A stretch of 64,000 bases of DNA. Origin: Corylus avellana (Eukaryota; Streptophyta; Magnoliopsida; Fagales; Betulaceae). Location of the stretch: positions 14,152,677-14,216,676 of the forward strand of contig NC_081547.1 of assembly GCF_901000735.1 (NCBI RefSeq), in the 5' to 3' direction. This document shows positions 1 to 11,306 of this stretch, piece by piece. Numbering within the stretch: position 1 is the first letter of the stretch; every line of letters begins with the position of its first letter. Under the pieces are notes generated by a model that saw nothing but the letters and a program-made list of their open reading frames with translations, did not search any database and was not told the origin of the DNA. Made by a program: the position numbers and the translations under genes.

Positions 1-21
1 TCATCACCCGATTAGTGAATG

Positions 22-480
22 TTAAATTCGTATTCTGATCAAATCATTCACAATTGACCGGTTTTGTCCTCCTCCTTGAGCAATTTGCCGAGACATCTCT
101 TCATATTTGAGCTTCAGGTCCCTCACCTTATCTTCGACTTTAGGTGTCTCCTTCTCCTTGTCCTTTAGGTGTACAGAACCGCCTTGCACAGTTTCTTCAT
201 GATCTTGAGCAGAGCTCTCTTGATCATTTTCTCCACGCTTCTCCTTGCGTCTCTCTTCACGTTCCCGATCCTTCCTCAGTGGGAGTTGGGAGATCAGATC
301 CTCATTCTTCTTCTGAAAGGTTTGCATATCTTTCGACATGCGCTTCATGTGCTCTTCCAATGAGGCTATCCGACCATTTGGATCGACGGAGGTTCCAGGC
401 TACCCATCTTGAAGGTTTTGGTCGGGACTATCATGTTTTTGATGATCCCTTGAACGTGTAGTCACCATTTTAGATTTTGC
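22..480 (-). pseudogene. Tat-lineage Ty3/gypsy gag fragment (N-terminal part)
   Basis: An open frame of 112 codons runs on the minus strand from 360 to 22. It is strongly charged and coiled-coil-like: an MEEHMKRMSKDMQTF start, a K/E/R-rich centre, then KYEEMSRQIAQGGG. Such E/K-rich segments with a short hydrophobic end precede the conserved gag domain in Tat-lineage elements. The frame stops just after NDLIRIRI, near the window start, so the conserved gag core would lie outside or is lost. A PBS-like site and an LTR lie immediately upstream on the same strand, as expected for the 5' end of an element. The lineage is inferred from this arrangement and style, not from a full domain. Confidence 0.5.
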
Positions 481-501
481 TTATAGGAATTGAAATAGTT
501 G

Positions 502-521
502 TATTCCCATAGACAGTGCCA
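502..521 (-). other. Primer-binding-site-like sequence of the minus-strand Tat-type element
   Basis: Read on the minus strand this is TGGCACTGTCTATGGGAATA, close to the TGGCGCCGTCTGTGGGGA type of site found just inside the 5' LTR of many plant Tat-lineage elements. It sits three bases from the start of a TGTTGATG sequence that looks like the LTR edge. Several mismatches suggest an old copy. Confidence 0.5.
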
Positions 522-524
522 AAC

Positions 525-935
525 TGTTGATGATAGTTTTCCGAGGTAGTGGCTTAACAATCCGAGAGATGATTAATCTACAAAATAGGACATGTAGGAT
601 AAGAGCTTGCAAGGGTGTGCCGGCAGGGGAAAGCTGCCTAAGTCAGTTGATGATTTGAGAGAAGGAAAGCAAGTGAGCAAAATAGCTTGATAGTGATTAA
701 CCAAATACCTGGTTGGAGCTTCTCTTTTATAGGCATCGAATGGTGGTTATCATCTTAGAATTCTCAGCCCCATGTTCTCGAGGATCCACTGTGTGTAATG
801 TTAGAGAGGTGGATCATGGGGTTGTGGGGTACTCTTGATCGTGGGATCATGGAGCCTATTGGTGCTCGGCCACGTTTGTGCATAACGTGGGTGGTGCCCT
901 TAGCTCGGGCATGCTCACATGTGGCTCAATCTGGC
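525..935 (-). repeat. LTR (5' LTR of minus-strand Tat-type element), outer edge approximate
   Basis: The inner edge begins TGTTGATGATAG at 525, next to the PBS-like site. A TATA-like CTATAAAAGAG lies on the minus strand near 721-732, consistent with a U3 promoter pointing toward the gag fragment. The stretch includes the phrase near 615-650 (gtgccggcagggg ... gcctaagtcagt) that recurs in similar form at about 12250-12290 inside the cyclase gene, so the two may be related LTRs. I could not find the outer CA edge or a target duplication; the end given is a guess. Confidence 0.4.
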
Positions 936-1601
936 ACTATAAGAGTAGTTCTCCCTTTAGATTAGCTTTTCCTTTATTTTTTCATAGTTATGTGTAACTA
1001 AATTCTCAACTAAGGTTGAGGATGAAGCCTCACCAATGAAGAGCAATAATGTTTTCATGTAAGTTAATATTATCCGATTTTATTGAGTTTTAATATTTAA
1101 ATTGTTCTATTTCAATTCGATTATTGAGATAATTCTTGGATATCTATTGTGATTTACAGATACATGTGATGATTTGAGATAGTTTCATTTAATTGGTTGC
1201 TTAGAGTTTCTTTTTCAAAAAAAAAAGGATATTCATTGTGTTTCGTTCTACAGATAATTTGGTTTTAATTTGGATATCTTTTGTGATTTGTGCAAAGAAC
1301 GGATTTATTGAATGATTTAATTAATTTTTGAAGCATAGTAGAACATAAATAAGAGTTTTATTGTGAGAACTTCGGATATATATTGATGAATATGAGAATA
1401 TGTTGTTATGATTTGGTGGGTGTAGATTCCAAAACTTTAGTGCTTTCTTAGTTGATTAATTTTATCTTATTTAGTTTATGTTTTATTTTTCAAAACCAAA
1501 AATCAAATCTTTTTTGGAACTAGGTTAAGATTTAATTAGTTTAGATATAATTGTTCTCCAGAAACACAATTTCCAGTGGGATCAAGCTCGCACTTGCAAC
1601 T

Positions 1602-2157
1602 AGGGGTGTTAAGTAAGCGAAGCCCTCGCGAGCGAGCTCGGGCTCGACCTCATATAAGCTTGGTTCATGCTCGACTCAATTATTAAATGAGGCATTTCGT
1701 GAACACAAATACTAGCTCGAATATTAAATGAAGCAAGGTCGGCTCGAATTGGTAGTTGTTCACATAGTTGCTCATATTAATATTAAAAATTGATGATTTT
1801 TTTTTTTTTTTTTTCTAATAGCATCTTTCTATTATAAAATGATGCATATCCTCTTTCTTTGAAACCAAGTGCCTTGCTGTATTGACTCGGGCTCCATACT
1901 CGGTTGGCCAGGCTAAGCAAATGCTCAAATGCAAGCTGGCTTCTTGAGCCGTTTAAGAGTACTTGAAGTTTAAATTTATAATAATCAAAAATTAAAATTA
2001 AATTAAATATAAGAGCCAGCTCACGACTTATTATGAGCTTGAGCACGGGCTTAATTTTTTTGGCTAGTCCTTGAGCTCAGCTCGAGCTCGAGTTAAATTT
2101 AAACGAGCCAAGCCCAAACAAGGGAAGTTCACTGAGGCTTGGCTCATTTAATTACAA
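1602..2157. repeat. Insertion inside the 5' LTR, rich in GCTCG repeats
   Basis: Comparing the 5' LTR with the 3' LTR at 6045-6075 shows that the sequence 'cttgcaac|...|cgtttattgc' is continuous in the 3' LTR but split here by about 556 bases. The insert starts TAGGGGTGTTAAG and contains many GAGCTCGAGCTCG-type words at both ends (1625-1660 and 2075-2110) around an AT-rich centre. It has no coding potential I can see. It resembles a non-autonomous DNA element, but a clean target duplication is not visible. Confidence 0.5.
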
Positions 2158-2216
2158 TCGTTTATTGCAAACGGTTCGTGCACTTACAAGTAATTAAAAT
2201 TTTCATAACAAGTTTT

Positions 2217-2234
2217 TGGTGCCGTTGCTGGGGA
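2217..2234 (+). other. Primer binding site, tRNA-Asp type (Athila)
   Basis: TGGTGCCGTTGCTGGGGA lies six bases after the LTR edge CATAACA (2210). It matches the TGGCGCCGTTGCCGGGGA site used by Athila elements except at two positions. It fixes the orientation of the element as plus. Confidence 0.75.
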
Positions 2235-2870
2235 ATTGATTGATTTTTGAAAACAATTTATGTCTAAATTGGTTTTATCTTTCTACTAGTTATAGCTAAT
2301 TTTTTTTAAAAAATTTTGCAATTTGTTTATTTATTTATTCCTGTCACTAATAAAAAAAAAAAAAAAGATTTTCTTTTTTGTTTGTTTTTGGCCTGTTTTG
2401 CATCTTCAGCCGATCATCGTCCGCACACTGACTCGAGTGCGATCGAGCGCAATTACAGCACGCTCGAGCTCACTCGCGCACAAGGCAACACTTGGTTCCT
2501 TTGCGCGCACCTGCGCACGACCAGCTCCCACAGTAGCTCGAGCACCAACGCTGCAGGCAGCAACACTAAAGGATTGGCACGCTTGTGCTCGATCCCACCT
2601 AGCTTGCGCTCAAGCGTACCAATGCAAATGGCAACACCAATAGACTAGCAGCCGCTGAAAATTTTGCCAAATTTATTTTTGGTCCTTTTTGTGAGTTTTT
2701 AAGTTTTAGTTTTTAATTTGGGGGGTTGTTGTTTATGCTTTTGTGTTAGTATCAATTTTTGATTTAATAATTTTTGTTTTTGTTTATTTTATATATATAT
2801 AAAAAAAAAAAAAAAAAAGAAGAAGAAAAGAATGGTTAATGTTTTATGTGGGATATTTGCATGCTAAGGA

Positions 2871-4289
2871 GTGAGAGTGATCATGTATCCTTTTGATAAG
2901 TTTTCTTTGGATGAGTTTAATAAAAATTGGGCACAACATGTTTCAACTCATGCGAGGGCACATTTTCCAAATCCTTTTGATAAAAACCCACATGAACCAT
3001 GTTCATACTGCTCCAATCCTTATCATCATGTTAGGAATTGTCCATTCGTTGGACAATTTTTTGATTTTTCATATGAGCAAGTGAACACCAATTTCTCCAG
3101 CTTGGGGTTTAAAGCAAATTCCAATTTTTACAACCCGGAATGGAGCAACCATTCTGATCTCTCATGGCAAACTTAAGCTACGGGAAATTATGCTCCCCAA
3201 TTTGATGAACTGCAATATCTTGAATATCTGCAGTTCGATAACCAAGCTTCCCATCCTTCATTTTGCAATTATCCTCCACAAGAATTATCATTGGAAGACA
3301 CATTCAACGCGTGTATACAGTCAAATAGCCAAATCATACAAGAGCTGAAGAATTCGACTATGGAGATGAAAGGTCTCACCATGGCCAACACTCAAGCTAT
3401 CGCAGAGTTGGAAGAATAGATTCGTCCGTCAACAATTCAGTTTGAGAGTGAGAATGAATATCCAGTTGAACATCAACTTGACCCAATAACTTAATATTGG
3501 GATAATACAAGCATAGATGATAACACCGAGAAAGAAGAGCTTCAAGGTCAGCTGATGGCTGAAGGACACTACATGATTGATGAGGATGATGATAGCAATT
3601 CTTATCATGAGCATGTCCAAGCCACCACCACACTTGGGAGTGAGGAAATTGTTGAGGAGACTTTTAATGAGCCAAGTCTTGAGGACCCTTTGGGAGAGTA
3701 CTTTGCTCAATTTGGATGTGATCTAGACCTTGACAAGTTACTTGAGGAAGTTGAGACTTTTAATGAGCCAAGTTTGGAGGATCCTTTGGAAGAGTGCTTT
3801 GCTCAATTTGAATGTGATCGGGACCTTGAGCAAGCTGATGCCTTATTGGATTCCACTCCTAAGATGCCAAATGTGAATGAGGAAACCACTGAGATATCAT
3901 TCCCTAACCCATTTTCATTAGCAACTGAGCCTCTCATTGTTGATAACTATGAGGAGGAAGAAAAAGGGGAACAAGTTGAGCACCCAGAGCAAGTTGAGCC
4001 CTTAGTAGATACAAGTTTGTCCAATGACAAGGAAGTGAGCACTAAAGCTCCTTCCTTCATCATTGCCTCTCTTAAGACGCATCATGAGCCCAAAGCTTTA
4101 GCTCCTCAATGTCTTAAAGAGCCATCTTATATCAAGATCTTTAAGGACTTATGCACACAAGTGCGCAAATCTAGGAACCATTGTCTAAGAAAACCCTTCG
4201 AAGCAAGCAAGTTGGCTTCAGCTCTTTCCTTTTTTTTATTTTTTATTTTACTTCTTGTCATTTTATTTTTTATTTTTAATAGCAATTGA
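2871..4289 (+). pseudogene. Athila-type gag remnant with zinc knuckle, internal 32-residue duplication and hydrophobic C-terminus
   Basis: One frame runs through 2871-4289, broken by stops at 3174, 3417 and 3492. The first part has a CX2CX4HX4C zinc knuckle (CSYCSNPYHHVRNC) followed by a YNPEW motif; both match the gag of the full Athila element at 53072-53968. The last 244 codons begin with a GHYMIDE/HVQATTTLGS segment equivalent to the gag C-terminus. A 96-base (32-codon) tandem duplication follows (3661 and 3757, 'TFNEPSLEDPL...FAQF'), then an acidic region and a run of about 20 hydrophobic residues (SFFLFFILLLVILFFIF) ending the frame. No pol is present. The hydrophobic tail resembles a membrane anchor but may be chance reading of T-rich DNA. 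Confidence 0.6.
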
Positions 4290-5599
4290 TCTGATGATGC
4301 TTGTTTCTGTGAGAAAAATTTGCTATTAGTTTTGTTGACAGGTGTTCTCGTGTTTAAGTTTGGAGGACGCCCTGCCTTTTGCATACACAGATGTTTCCTT
4401 ACTTCTGATAATATATTTCTATACTACACATTAAGGACAATGTGTAATTCAAGTTTGGGGGTATGGAAAGACACACGGTCTGTTTATTTATTTTAATTTA
4501 TCTGTCTGTTTGTTCTAAAAAAAAAAAAAAAAAAAATTGTGCTATGTTGTTGTCAAGTATGAGGTCAGCTGTAACTGTGGTTTGCATTTCATTGGCTTGC
4601 TTAAAATGTTGAACACATGATCATTTCATTAGGAATCTGAGTCATTTGACTTATTTTTGGGCAAAATAGATTTCACTTGTTTTGAGTAGAATTATGAGCA
4701 AATTAGCATATAGTTTGTGAGGTACGAAATTTGAGCTTAATCATGTTTATCTTGAGATTTGTTGGATGACCTATGGATGAATAACCTTGGCTTGTAAAAA
4801 AAAAAAAAAAAAGGAGAGAAAAAAGGAGATCATTTTGAGTTTTTCACTGAGTAACCGGACATCTTGTCTCATTAAGCATTAAGTATTTGCGTAAAAATGT
4901 GTGAAGTTTAGGTTGATTGATGGTATGACTAGCTTGACTTCGTAGCCTTTTTGACTTGATTTAATAAGCCCTTAGGGATGTTTCTACATCTAGCTCCCTA
5001 AAGCCATCTAGTTTGGGAGTCATTGGCCTAACACTTGTTGCATGTGTCAATTAGAAAGCTTAAGGGAGCTAAGCATTGCACAACCTACACAAAAAAAGAA
5101 AAAAAAAAGAAAAAAAAAAGAAGAAAAATGCATATTTTGCCTTTTTTGTTTCATCTGATAGGGATTCCTACGAATTTTGAGGTACTGAACATGTCTTGAG
5201 ATTAAATTGAAGCCTCATGATTATATGCTAGTTTCACTTTGCACCTTTGAAATATATGATGTCTCAATTGTCCATTTATGAGTTATTTGACTTTGGTTGT
5301 CCTAAAGATTTTAAAGATGGAATTCACCTTCTTAAGCTTGCTCATGACTAAGAATCATTGTTTGTGTGAAACTTCATTCTTTTCAATAACATAGTGTTGA
5401 AAATGTTTGTGGATATCATTTCTATTAAACTCTCACAAGACTTCACTCGTCCACTAGGGATGCCTAAGGGTTAAAAGTCTTGTTGCATATGCCAAATGCA
5501 ATCGTATCTCCCACGATAGATGATTTATGTTTCATGTTTTCATTTTATTTTTAGTTTTGTATTGCTAAGGAACTAGCAATATGTAAGTTTGGAAGTGTT
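4290..5599 (+). other. Non-coding 3' internal region and polypurine tract of the Athila-type element
   Basis: No long frame. Two stretches resemble Athila polypurine tracts: aagtttgggggtatgg near 4451-4466 and aagtttggaagtg at 5586-5598, the second directly before the 3' LTR. Several A-rich runs occur (4517-4537, 4797-4812, 5093-5127). This is ordinary for a non-autonomous element. Confidence 0.5.
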
Positions 5600-6111
5600 T
5601 GATGAGTGCCAAATATTGCATATTTGAGCCCCTAAATTTGGGAAGATGATCCTCTCCAGTCCATTTTGGATTGGAGAATATCTAGTTAATGGTTAGGATC
5701 TCTTTAAGAGATCCTGAAGCCATAAATAAGACATCTGTCATATTAATAAAAAAATAAAATAAAATAAAAATATATTATATATATTATAAAAAATTAAGGG
5801 GTGGTTGGCAACCCATTGGGAGTGGCCGGACCACCCCAGTTGGGGTTGGGGGTGGCCTNNNNNNNNNNNNNNNNNNNNNNNNNNNNNNNNNNNNNNNNNN
5901 NNNNNNNNNNNNNNNNNNNNNNNNNNNNNNNNNNNNNNNNNNNNNNNNNNNNNNNNNNAAATCAAATCTTTTTCGAAACTAGGTTAAGATTTAATTATTT
6001 CAGATATAATTGTTCTTAAGAAATACAATTCCTTGTGGGATCAACCACACATTTGCAACCCTTTATTGCGAACGATTCATACACTTGTGAGTAATTAAAA
6101 TTTTCATAACA
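5600..6111 (+). repeat. 3' LTR of the Athila-type element, interrupted by a gap
   Basis: Starts TGATGAGTGCCAAATATTGC and ends CATAACA. The start matches, in reverse, the end of the LTR at 34290-35493. After 5790 it carries GTGGCC/CCACCCC-rich sequence of the kind also seen at 15030-15230, probably a separate insertion, and then runs into 100 N (5859-5958). Confidence 0.6.
5859..5958. other. Assembly gap (100 N)
   Basis: Exactly 100 N, a placeholder length. It lies inside the 3' LTR, within GGCCACCCC-rich repeated sequence that is hard to assemble. Confidence 0.97.
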
Positions 6112-8670
6112 AACATGGCTTCCCTCCTTGTAATTGTTGTTTCCTGTTTTACCCTCGGCGGGCCGGTACAACTTGGGCTTGTGCCCTTTTTGATGGGTTT
6201 GCTTGATCTTGGGGGCCCATTGTGGTTCTGTGGCCGATCCATTACCCAATAGTGGTAAAATATATATTTTTTCTTTTATCTATTTTGTAGAGCCAAACAT
6301 AATATATTTTTGGTTTTTGTTAGATATAGGCCAAAAACAATAGTTATGCTCTTTAAGTGGACTTGTTCCATTTGCACACGATACAAGAAGTGTTGACCAA
6401 TTTTTAACCCCAAAATTGGCACGTCTACAACAAACTCATCCTATCTACAAACTATTTACTCATTAAAGTGCAGCCCTAATTTATAGACTAGCTTCACAAG
6501 TTAGTTACCAGCTAATTTACATAAGTTTTCCCTATTTTTCTCTTTAGTCTTTCTACCCTTGGTTAGATTAAGTGCATGCCCCACTAGCTCAACAATTGTC
6601 AAAGCACCATAAATGATAAAATAAAACTTGTAAGATGAAACTGCTTCTTGCCAATCGATCTCTCACAATCAGGTCTCAGCAATTTTATCACTTATGCGAG
6701 AGACATGATATCAACATAAAAATACTTGTTAAATCTCTAAATCAACGCGCTAAAACAAAAAACTCCCTGAACTTTTTTTTTTTTTTTTTTTTCGAATTTT
6801 TACTTTGTGTGTCAATCGAAAAGGCAACTTAACGTCTAATGTTACATTTTTTCCCAAATATTTAACGTCAATTCCAACTAGACGCACTGTTTTGTCACAT
6901 CAGCATATTATTTTTTTTTATTAATTTAATTTAAAAATTAAATCTAAAGAATTCCACCCCTAACCCCTAAGCAGCTAGCAGGCAAGGTCTTCTTTGAATG
7001 TGTTGGCCGGTGATTGCACCTGCATCTCTGGATGACCTTGAGCAACTTGAAATGAAGAGGGTTATATTCCCCTTGAGAGAAGGGAGTGTATATGTAACTA
7101 TAGCGTGTTGTGTATGAAAAGTTTGGCCATATATATGGCTCGTGTACGCCTTTGATGGGCTATAGGGAAAATTCATGTCTTTTTTGTGTCATTTTAAAAT
7201 TGGTATGACTTTTAAGATTTTCATTGAATCAATGGTAATTTTAAAAGGCACATCAATTTTATAAAGAGTTTTTGAATTTCGAAGGGGTAAGACGCATAAA
7301 AATTCAAAGGGGTTTTGTAAGGACCTAGAGTAAAGGTCTAACCACATCTGTGCTATTACCTTAAAATGACTAATCAATTTAAAATTTCTTTAGAATTCAT
7401 TATAAATCTCAGTTTCACCTAATAACTATGCAATGTGGGACTTAGCACTCATGATTATCTTTATACACCATATACTCTATGTGTGTTTCTTCTCATTTTC
7501 CCAATATGAGACCGGGGTGTTACATGTTTTGTGAAGTTTCTCATAATTGTTTTATGAGAAAGGCTCATGAATTTAGTAGTTAATCTAATCAATATTCTAG
7601 TATTTTTGAGATTTAGGTTTTTGAACACACACTCCATTTATCTAGAAAAACCAAAAAAAAAAATTTACCCCCTCAAATCGCACCATATTTTTTAATTTTG
7701 CCTTTATGGTTTAAAAATTGACAATATTCATTATTCCCTATTAAGTTTCTAAAATTGTCAAAGTAACCTATCTCTTAACAATTTCAATTTTCTCGGATAA
7801 AAAAGGCCCACGTGCAACGCACGGGGTCCCCCATTTTTTTATTTTTTAATATATGTAGGAAAAATGAGGGCATTTTAAACTTTTCATCTCCTAAAAATTT
7901 ACTTGCAATGCCCAGCTCAACCCTTAGGCGGATTAAGCGGCTGTTTAGAGCCCCCAATCTAATAAGGCTCCTAATTAATAAATATTAAAAAAATCGTACA
8001 AAGCAATTAAAGCCCTTATTACGGTCCATATTCTTTAATTAAGGCCATCTAATTATTGTAAATAAGTAATTTCAAAAAGGCCCCCAATTAATGAATCCTA
8101 ATAAAACAATTTTCATAAAAAACAATTAATTACCTAATTGTGGTCAATATATATGCTTTAATTAAGGCCCCCTACTTAATTTTTTTTTTTTAAAAAAAAA
8201 TGCATTAATATCAACATTTTAAAATATATAAGGCTTAAAAAATCGATAACAATTAATTAGGGAATCAAATAATAATAAAGACATTATTACATAAAATCCA
8301 ATCTTAAACGTTCCATTCTTCAAGGTTGTGGGTAAATTTATTTTGGCCTTGTGAGAAGCATTGAGCAACAAAAATTTTGGACAGTAATAAATTTTGCATC
8401 CCAAAAAGCAAAAAGAATGATTTTTAAATATAAATATAATATTAATATTAAAATAAATATTATTTAATTAATATTTAAATATAAGAAAAATTATCCGCTT
8501 AAACTTTTCGCCCAAAACATATCGAGTCGGCCTTGGGCGCATGTGGGTCTTCCTTCTTGTGCAAGATCAAAATTATTGACGGATAGTTACATAAACAATT
8601 TCAAAAACTTAGAATAAGACAATATCAATTTTTAAATATTGGATACATAATTAAAAAAGTGGTGCAAGTT
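6112..8670. other. AT-rich intergenic DNA with decayed repeats, no gene recognised
   Basis: No frame here resembles a known protein. 6380-6530 (gaccaatttttaacccc ... cacaagttagtt) is a relative of the sequence at 9470-9840, so it is a dispersed repeat. 7800-8170 has repeated aaggccc.. aattaatta phrases. 6114-6250 is GC-richer (a minus-strand 77-codon frame) but I cannot assign it. Confidence 0.6.
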
Positions 8671-8671
8671 C

Positions 8672-8832
8672 TAAGAGCATTTTTAGTAGCCTTATCAATT
8701 TTACTCACCAAAATAATCAAAAGTACTATTTTCTCTATTTTAACTACTTACTTTTTTAAAGCACCCCAACAGCCTCACTATTTTAACTGTCAACTTTCAC
8801 TATTCCATTTAAATATTCTTTTTCAAATACTT

Positions 8833-8863
<31 letters not shown>

Positions 8864-9082
8864 ACTTTTTCAAAGAATAGGAAATGAGAGAAAAAATTTA
8901 TATTATTTTTTATTTATTAGGTGAATGAATAGTACTCACTGTCTTTAGTGAGTGCCATTCACTCACCATTTTGTTTTGGTTAAAATGGTAAGTTTGAAAA
9001 GTGAATATTTAAACCACTTTTGCTAAATTGCCTCACCAAAATAACCAAAAAATAGTTTTGATGAGGCTGCAAGGAGTGCTAT
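8672..9082. mobile_element. MITE-like element with imperfect terminal inverted repeats
   Basis: The left end (gagcatttttagtagcctta) and the right end (gatgaggctgcaaggagtgct) are imperfect inverted copies, and both are followed inward by cctcaccaaaata-type sequence. The inside holds only AT-rich DNA and a (TA)n run near 8837-8862. The GAGCA terminal word resembles the PIF/Harbinger-type elements at 13389 and 19317, but the internal sequence differs. Confidence 0.5.
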
Positions 9083-9480
9083 AACTGGTAAAATGTTTTT
9101 TTTTTTCCTTTGTTTTTTTTGTTTTTTTTTTTTTTTTTTTTTTTTTTTGTAGTGATAGTATTTGGGAAGGGGCCGGGGTGTTGTTTAACAAACAACCCGT
9201 CTTGCGTGCCTTAACTCAAAATCTTACTGGCATTTTTTAACTAATCTATCACATCATTTACTTTCTACTCCTATTCAAATAAAAAAAATCACTACAAAAC
9301 TTTTTTTTTTTTTCACTTTTTAATACCACTTTTTTTAATTTTCTATACCAATCACTATTTTCTTTTTTAATTTTTAATTTTTTTTTTTTTTTTAAAAAAA
9401 AATTGTGAACAATACCATAAAAAAGCCATGTTGTTTGCCAAACACTACCACAATTGTTGACCAATTTTTAACACCATAAT
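9083..9480. repeat. Homopolymer-rich fold-back repeat
   Basis: Long T runs (9098-9148, 9301-9313, 9379-9392) surround two oppositely oriented phrases: gtagtgatagtattt...gtgttgtttaacaaac (9149-9200) and cactacaaaac...tgttgtttgccaaacac (9289-9445). This looks like a degraded fold-back MITE. Nothing coding. Confidence 0.4.
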
Positions 9481-9840
9481 ATTTGCACGTCTACTAGACT
9501 AACTTGTGAAGTTAGTCTATAAATTAGGGCTGCACATTAATAAATTAGTAGTTTGTAGAAACGATGAACTAGCTGTTCGGTACATTATTGTACCGAACAG
9601 CTAGTTCATCGTTNNNNNNNNNNNNNNNNNNNNNNNNNNNNNNNNNNNNNNNNNNNNNNNNNNNNNNNNNNNNNNNNNNNNNNNNNNNNNNNNNNNNNNN
9701 NNNNNNNNNNNNNAGGAAATGGTTTACACCACCTCCTTATAGAAGTTATTCTCTAATACAGCTAGTTCATCGTTTCCATAAACTTCTAATTTATTAAAGT
9801 GCTGCCCTAATTTATAGACTAACTTCACAAGTTAGTTAAC
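9481..9840. repeat. Inverted repeat around an assembly gap, with a strong hairpin
   Basis: The phrase gactaacttgtgaagttag ... ttagggctgcac (9497-9535) returns inverted at about 9800-9838. Nested inside is a hairpin at 9559-9613: two exactly complementary 24-base arms around the loop ATTATT, with the second arm ending directly at the gap. A further copy of part of the arm (cagctagttcatcgttt) lies at 9758-9774, after the gap. A related single copy lies at 6380-6530. This could be a real fold-back element or an assembly artefact at a contig end. Confidence 0.55.
9614..9713. other. Assembly gap (100 N)
   Basis: Exactly 100 N. It follows directly on the second arm of a hairpin, which suggests the palindrome stopped the contig. 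Confidence 0.97.
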
Positions 9841-11222
9841 AGCTAATTAACATAAATTCTTTCTTGCAAACTTTGTCATGTTATACAGCTAAAGTGTTGT
9901 TTTAGAAAAATTGAATCAAGTTTCTTTTCCAAGTTAAATTTTTATTAGGAAACTTTACTTACCTCCATCACTCAAACGTCACGTATTTTGCAATTGTAAC
10001 ATCAAATTATAAAAATTTGCAATATTGGTATTGCATGTTACAACCTCTTTTAATTTCACCAATACCTTCAGAGTTTAGGGTTAAATCAAAAAGTAAACAG
10101 GCGAAATATTCCTTATACCTTGTAAAAATTGTAAATTTAAAAATTTACCCTTAATTAAAAATTTTTAACAAATAAAATTAAAACAGAAAAAAAAAACCTA
10201 AAAGGTTCCGTCGTGCGTCAAATGTATAGTTATTTTAAAAAAGAAATAAAAATAAAAACAAGTGCATTTTAGTCATTTTAGCATTCTCCAATAGGATTTA
10301 ACAAAAAAATCTTAACAATGGGTGAAAGTAAAAGGTGATGATGATTGGGAACCTGACATTTTAAATTTGCACAATTAGAGGTTATTATTACAAAACTTTT
10401 GAAAGTTTGAGGATAAGTGCTTATTTAATGTGCGTGTATATATATGTGGATGGTAATGGTGCAAATAATTAAGTTGGCAGTTTCCCTCAAAAGCAAGATA
10501 TATTATAAAGTCCTGTCTTTGCGAGAAATAATATGTCATAAAGTGATTGTTAGCTAAGAAAATAATACTTGGTCGTGATTGTTTGGCAGGAGTGAATATA
10601 TGCAATAAAAAAATAGCACAGTCAACATTAAGATTGGCGGCTCTCGATTATAGTGCTCGGCGGCCGGCTCTCATGGTAGGAAAGGGATTCTTCTTCTGTG
10701 CTGTAAATTATTTTACGTACTAACTGTTCAGCATATATATTCTTTATTATTATTATTATTTAATGGTTATATTCATAAATTAATGAATCATTTTTGAATA
10801 TTTGACGGGTTCTGGCGATGTTTCGGTTGAGAGTTTCAATTTGAGAATGAGAAATTCAAACTTAAAAAATAATTTATGATTTTAAAAAATAAAAACTATT
10901 ATTCAAAAATTAAAGAGATTTTTTTAGTCAAGGCGCATTGGCATAATTTGCTATGCCCAGACTAATCAATGCAACCGTTAAACAAGTCAAGAATAAAATA
11001 TAGCTATAAAAGATTTTTAATTGTATTTATGACGTTTAAACTTTAGCGCAACATGCCATATCTTTAGAAAGATTTTTTTTTATAATTTTTTTTTTAAGAT
11101 TTTGGGGGGATTATTATTATGACTTTTTAATATGTCCTCAAAATTATAGTGCTTGCGTATTAATTGGTCTCACATGAAGGGTAGTTGAGACTTAGACAAT
11201 AACACAATTAATGGTGTTAAAC

Positions 11223-11249
<27 letters not shown>
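9841..11249. other. Upstream region of the cyclase gene, AT-rich, no gene
   Basis: No credible coding frame. 9950-10350 contains MITE-like phrases (ggaaactttacttacctcc near the left, ggtgaaagtaaaaggtga near the right) resembling the ends of the element at 21738-22114. A (TA)n tract at 11225-11252 runs into the presumed TATA box. Confidence 0.5.

Positions 11250-11258
<9 letters not shown>
11250..11258 (+). promoter_or_regulatory. TATA box of the cyclase gene
   Basis: TATAAATAG lies 49 bases before the ATG at 11307, at the end of a (TA)n run. A start site about 30 bases downstream would leave a 5' leader of only about 25 bases. The run of TA may shift the exact position in other individuals. 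Confidence 0.5.
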
Positions 11259-11260
<2 letters not shown>

Positions 11261-11306
11261 GTGCAGTATTATTTGTGTGTGATAGGAGTTTGCATGCAGA
11301 AGAAGA

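Larger units (their letters stand above)
961..6111 (+). mobile_element. Athila-type Ty3/gypsy element lacking pol (non-autonomous), 5' LTR truncated
   Basis: The LTR ending at 2210 and the LTR ending at 6111 share their last roughly 120 bases (aaatcaaatctttttt...cataaca). The first is followed by an Athila-type PBS, and between them lies a decayed gag-like frame with a zinc knuckle. No protease, reverse transcriptase or integrase can be read in 2211-5599, so the element would need pol supplied in trans. The 5' LTR lacks the TGATGAGTGCC start seen at 5600, so its left edge is cut near 936-960. A related LTR in the opposite orientation lies at 34290-35493. Confidence 0.65.

Noticed and set aside
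5738..6019. Frames running across the N block
   Set aside because: Most of their length is unknown sequence; they have no support.
6967..7176. Possible small gene with a 69-codon minus frame
   Set aside because: No homology recognised, no promoter or splice context; probably chance.
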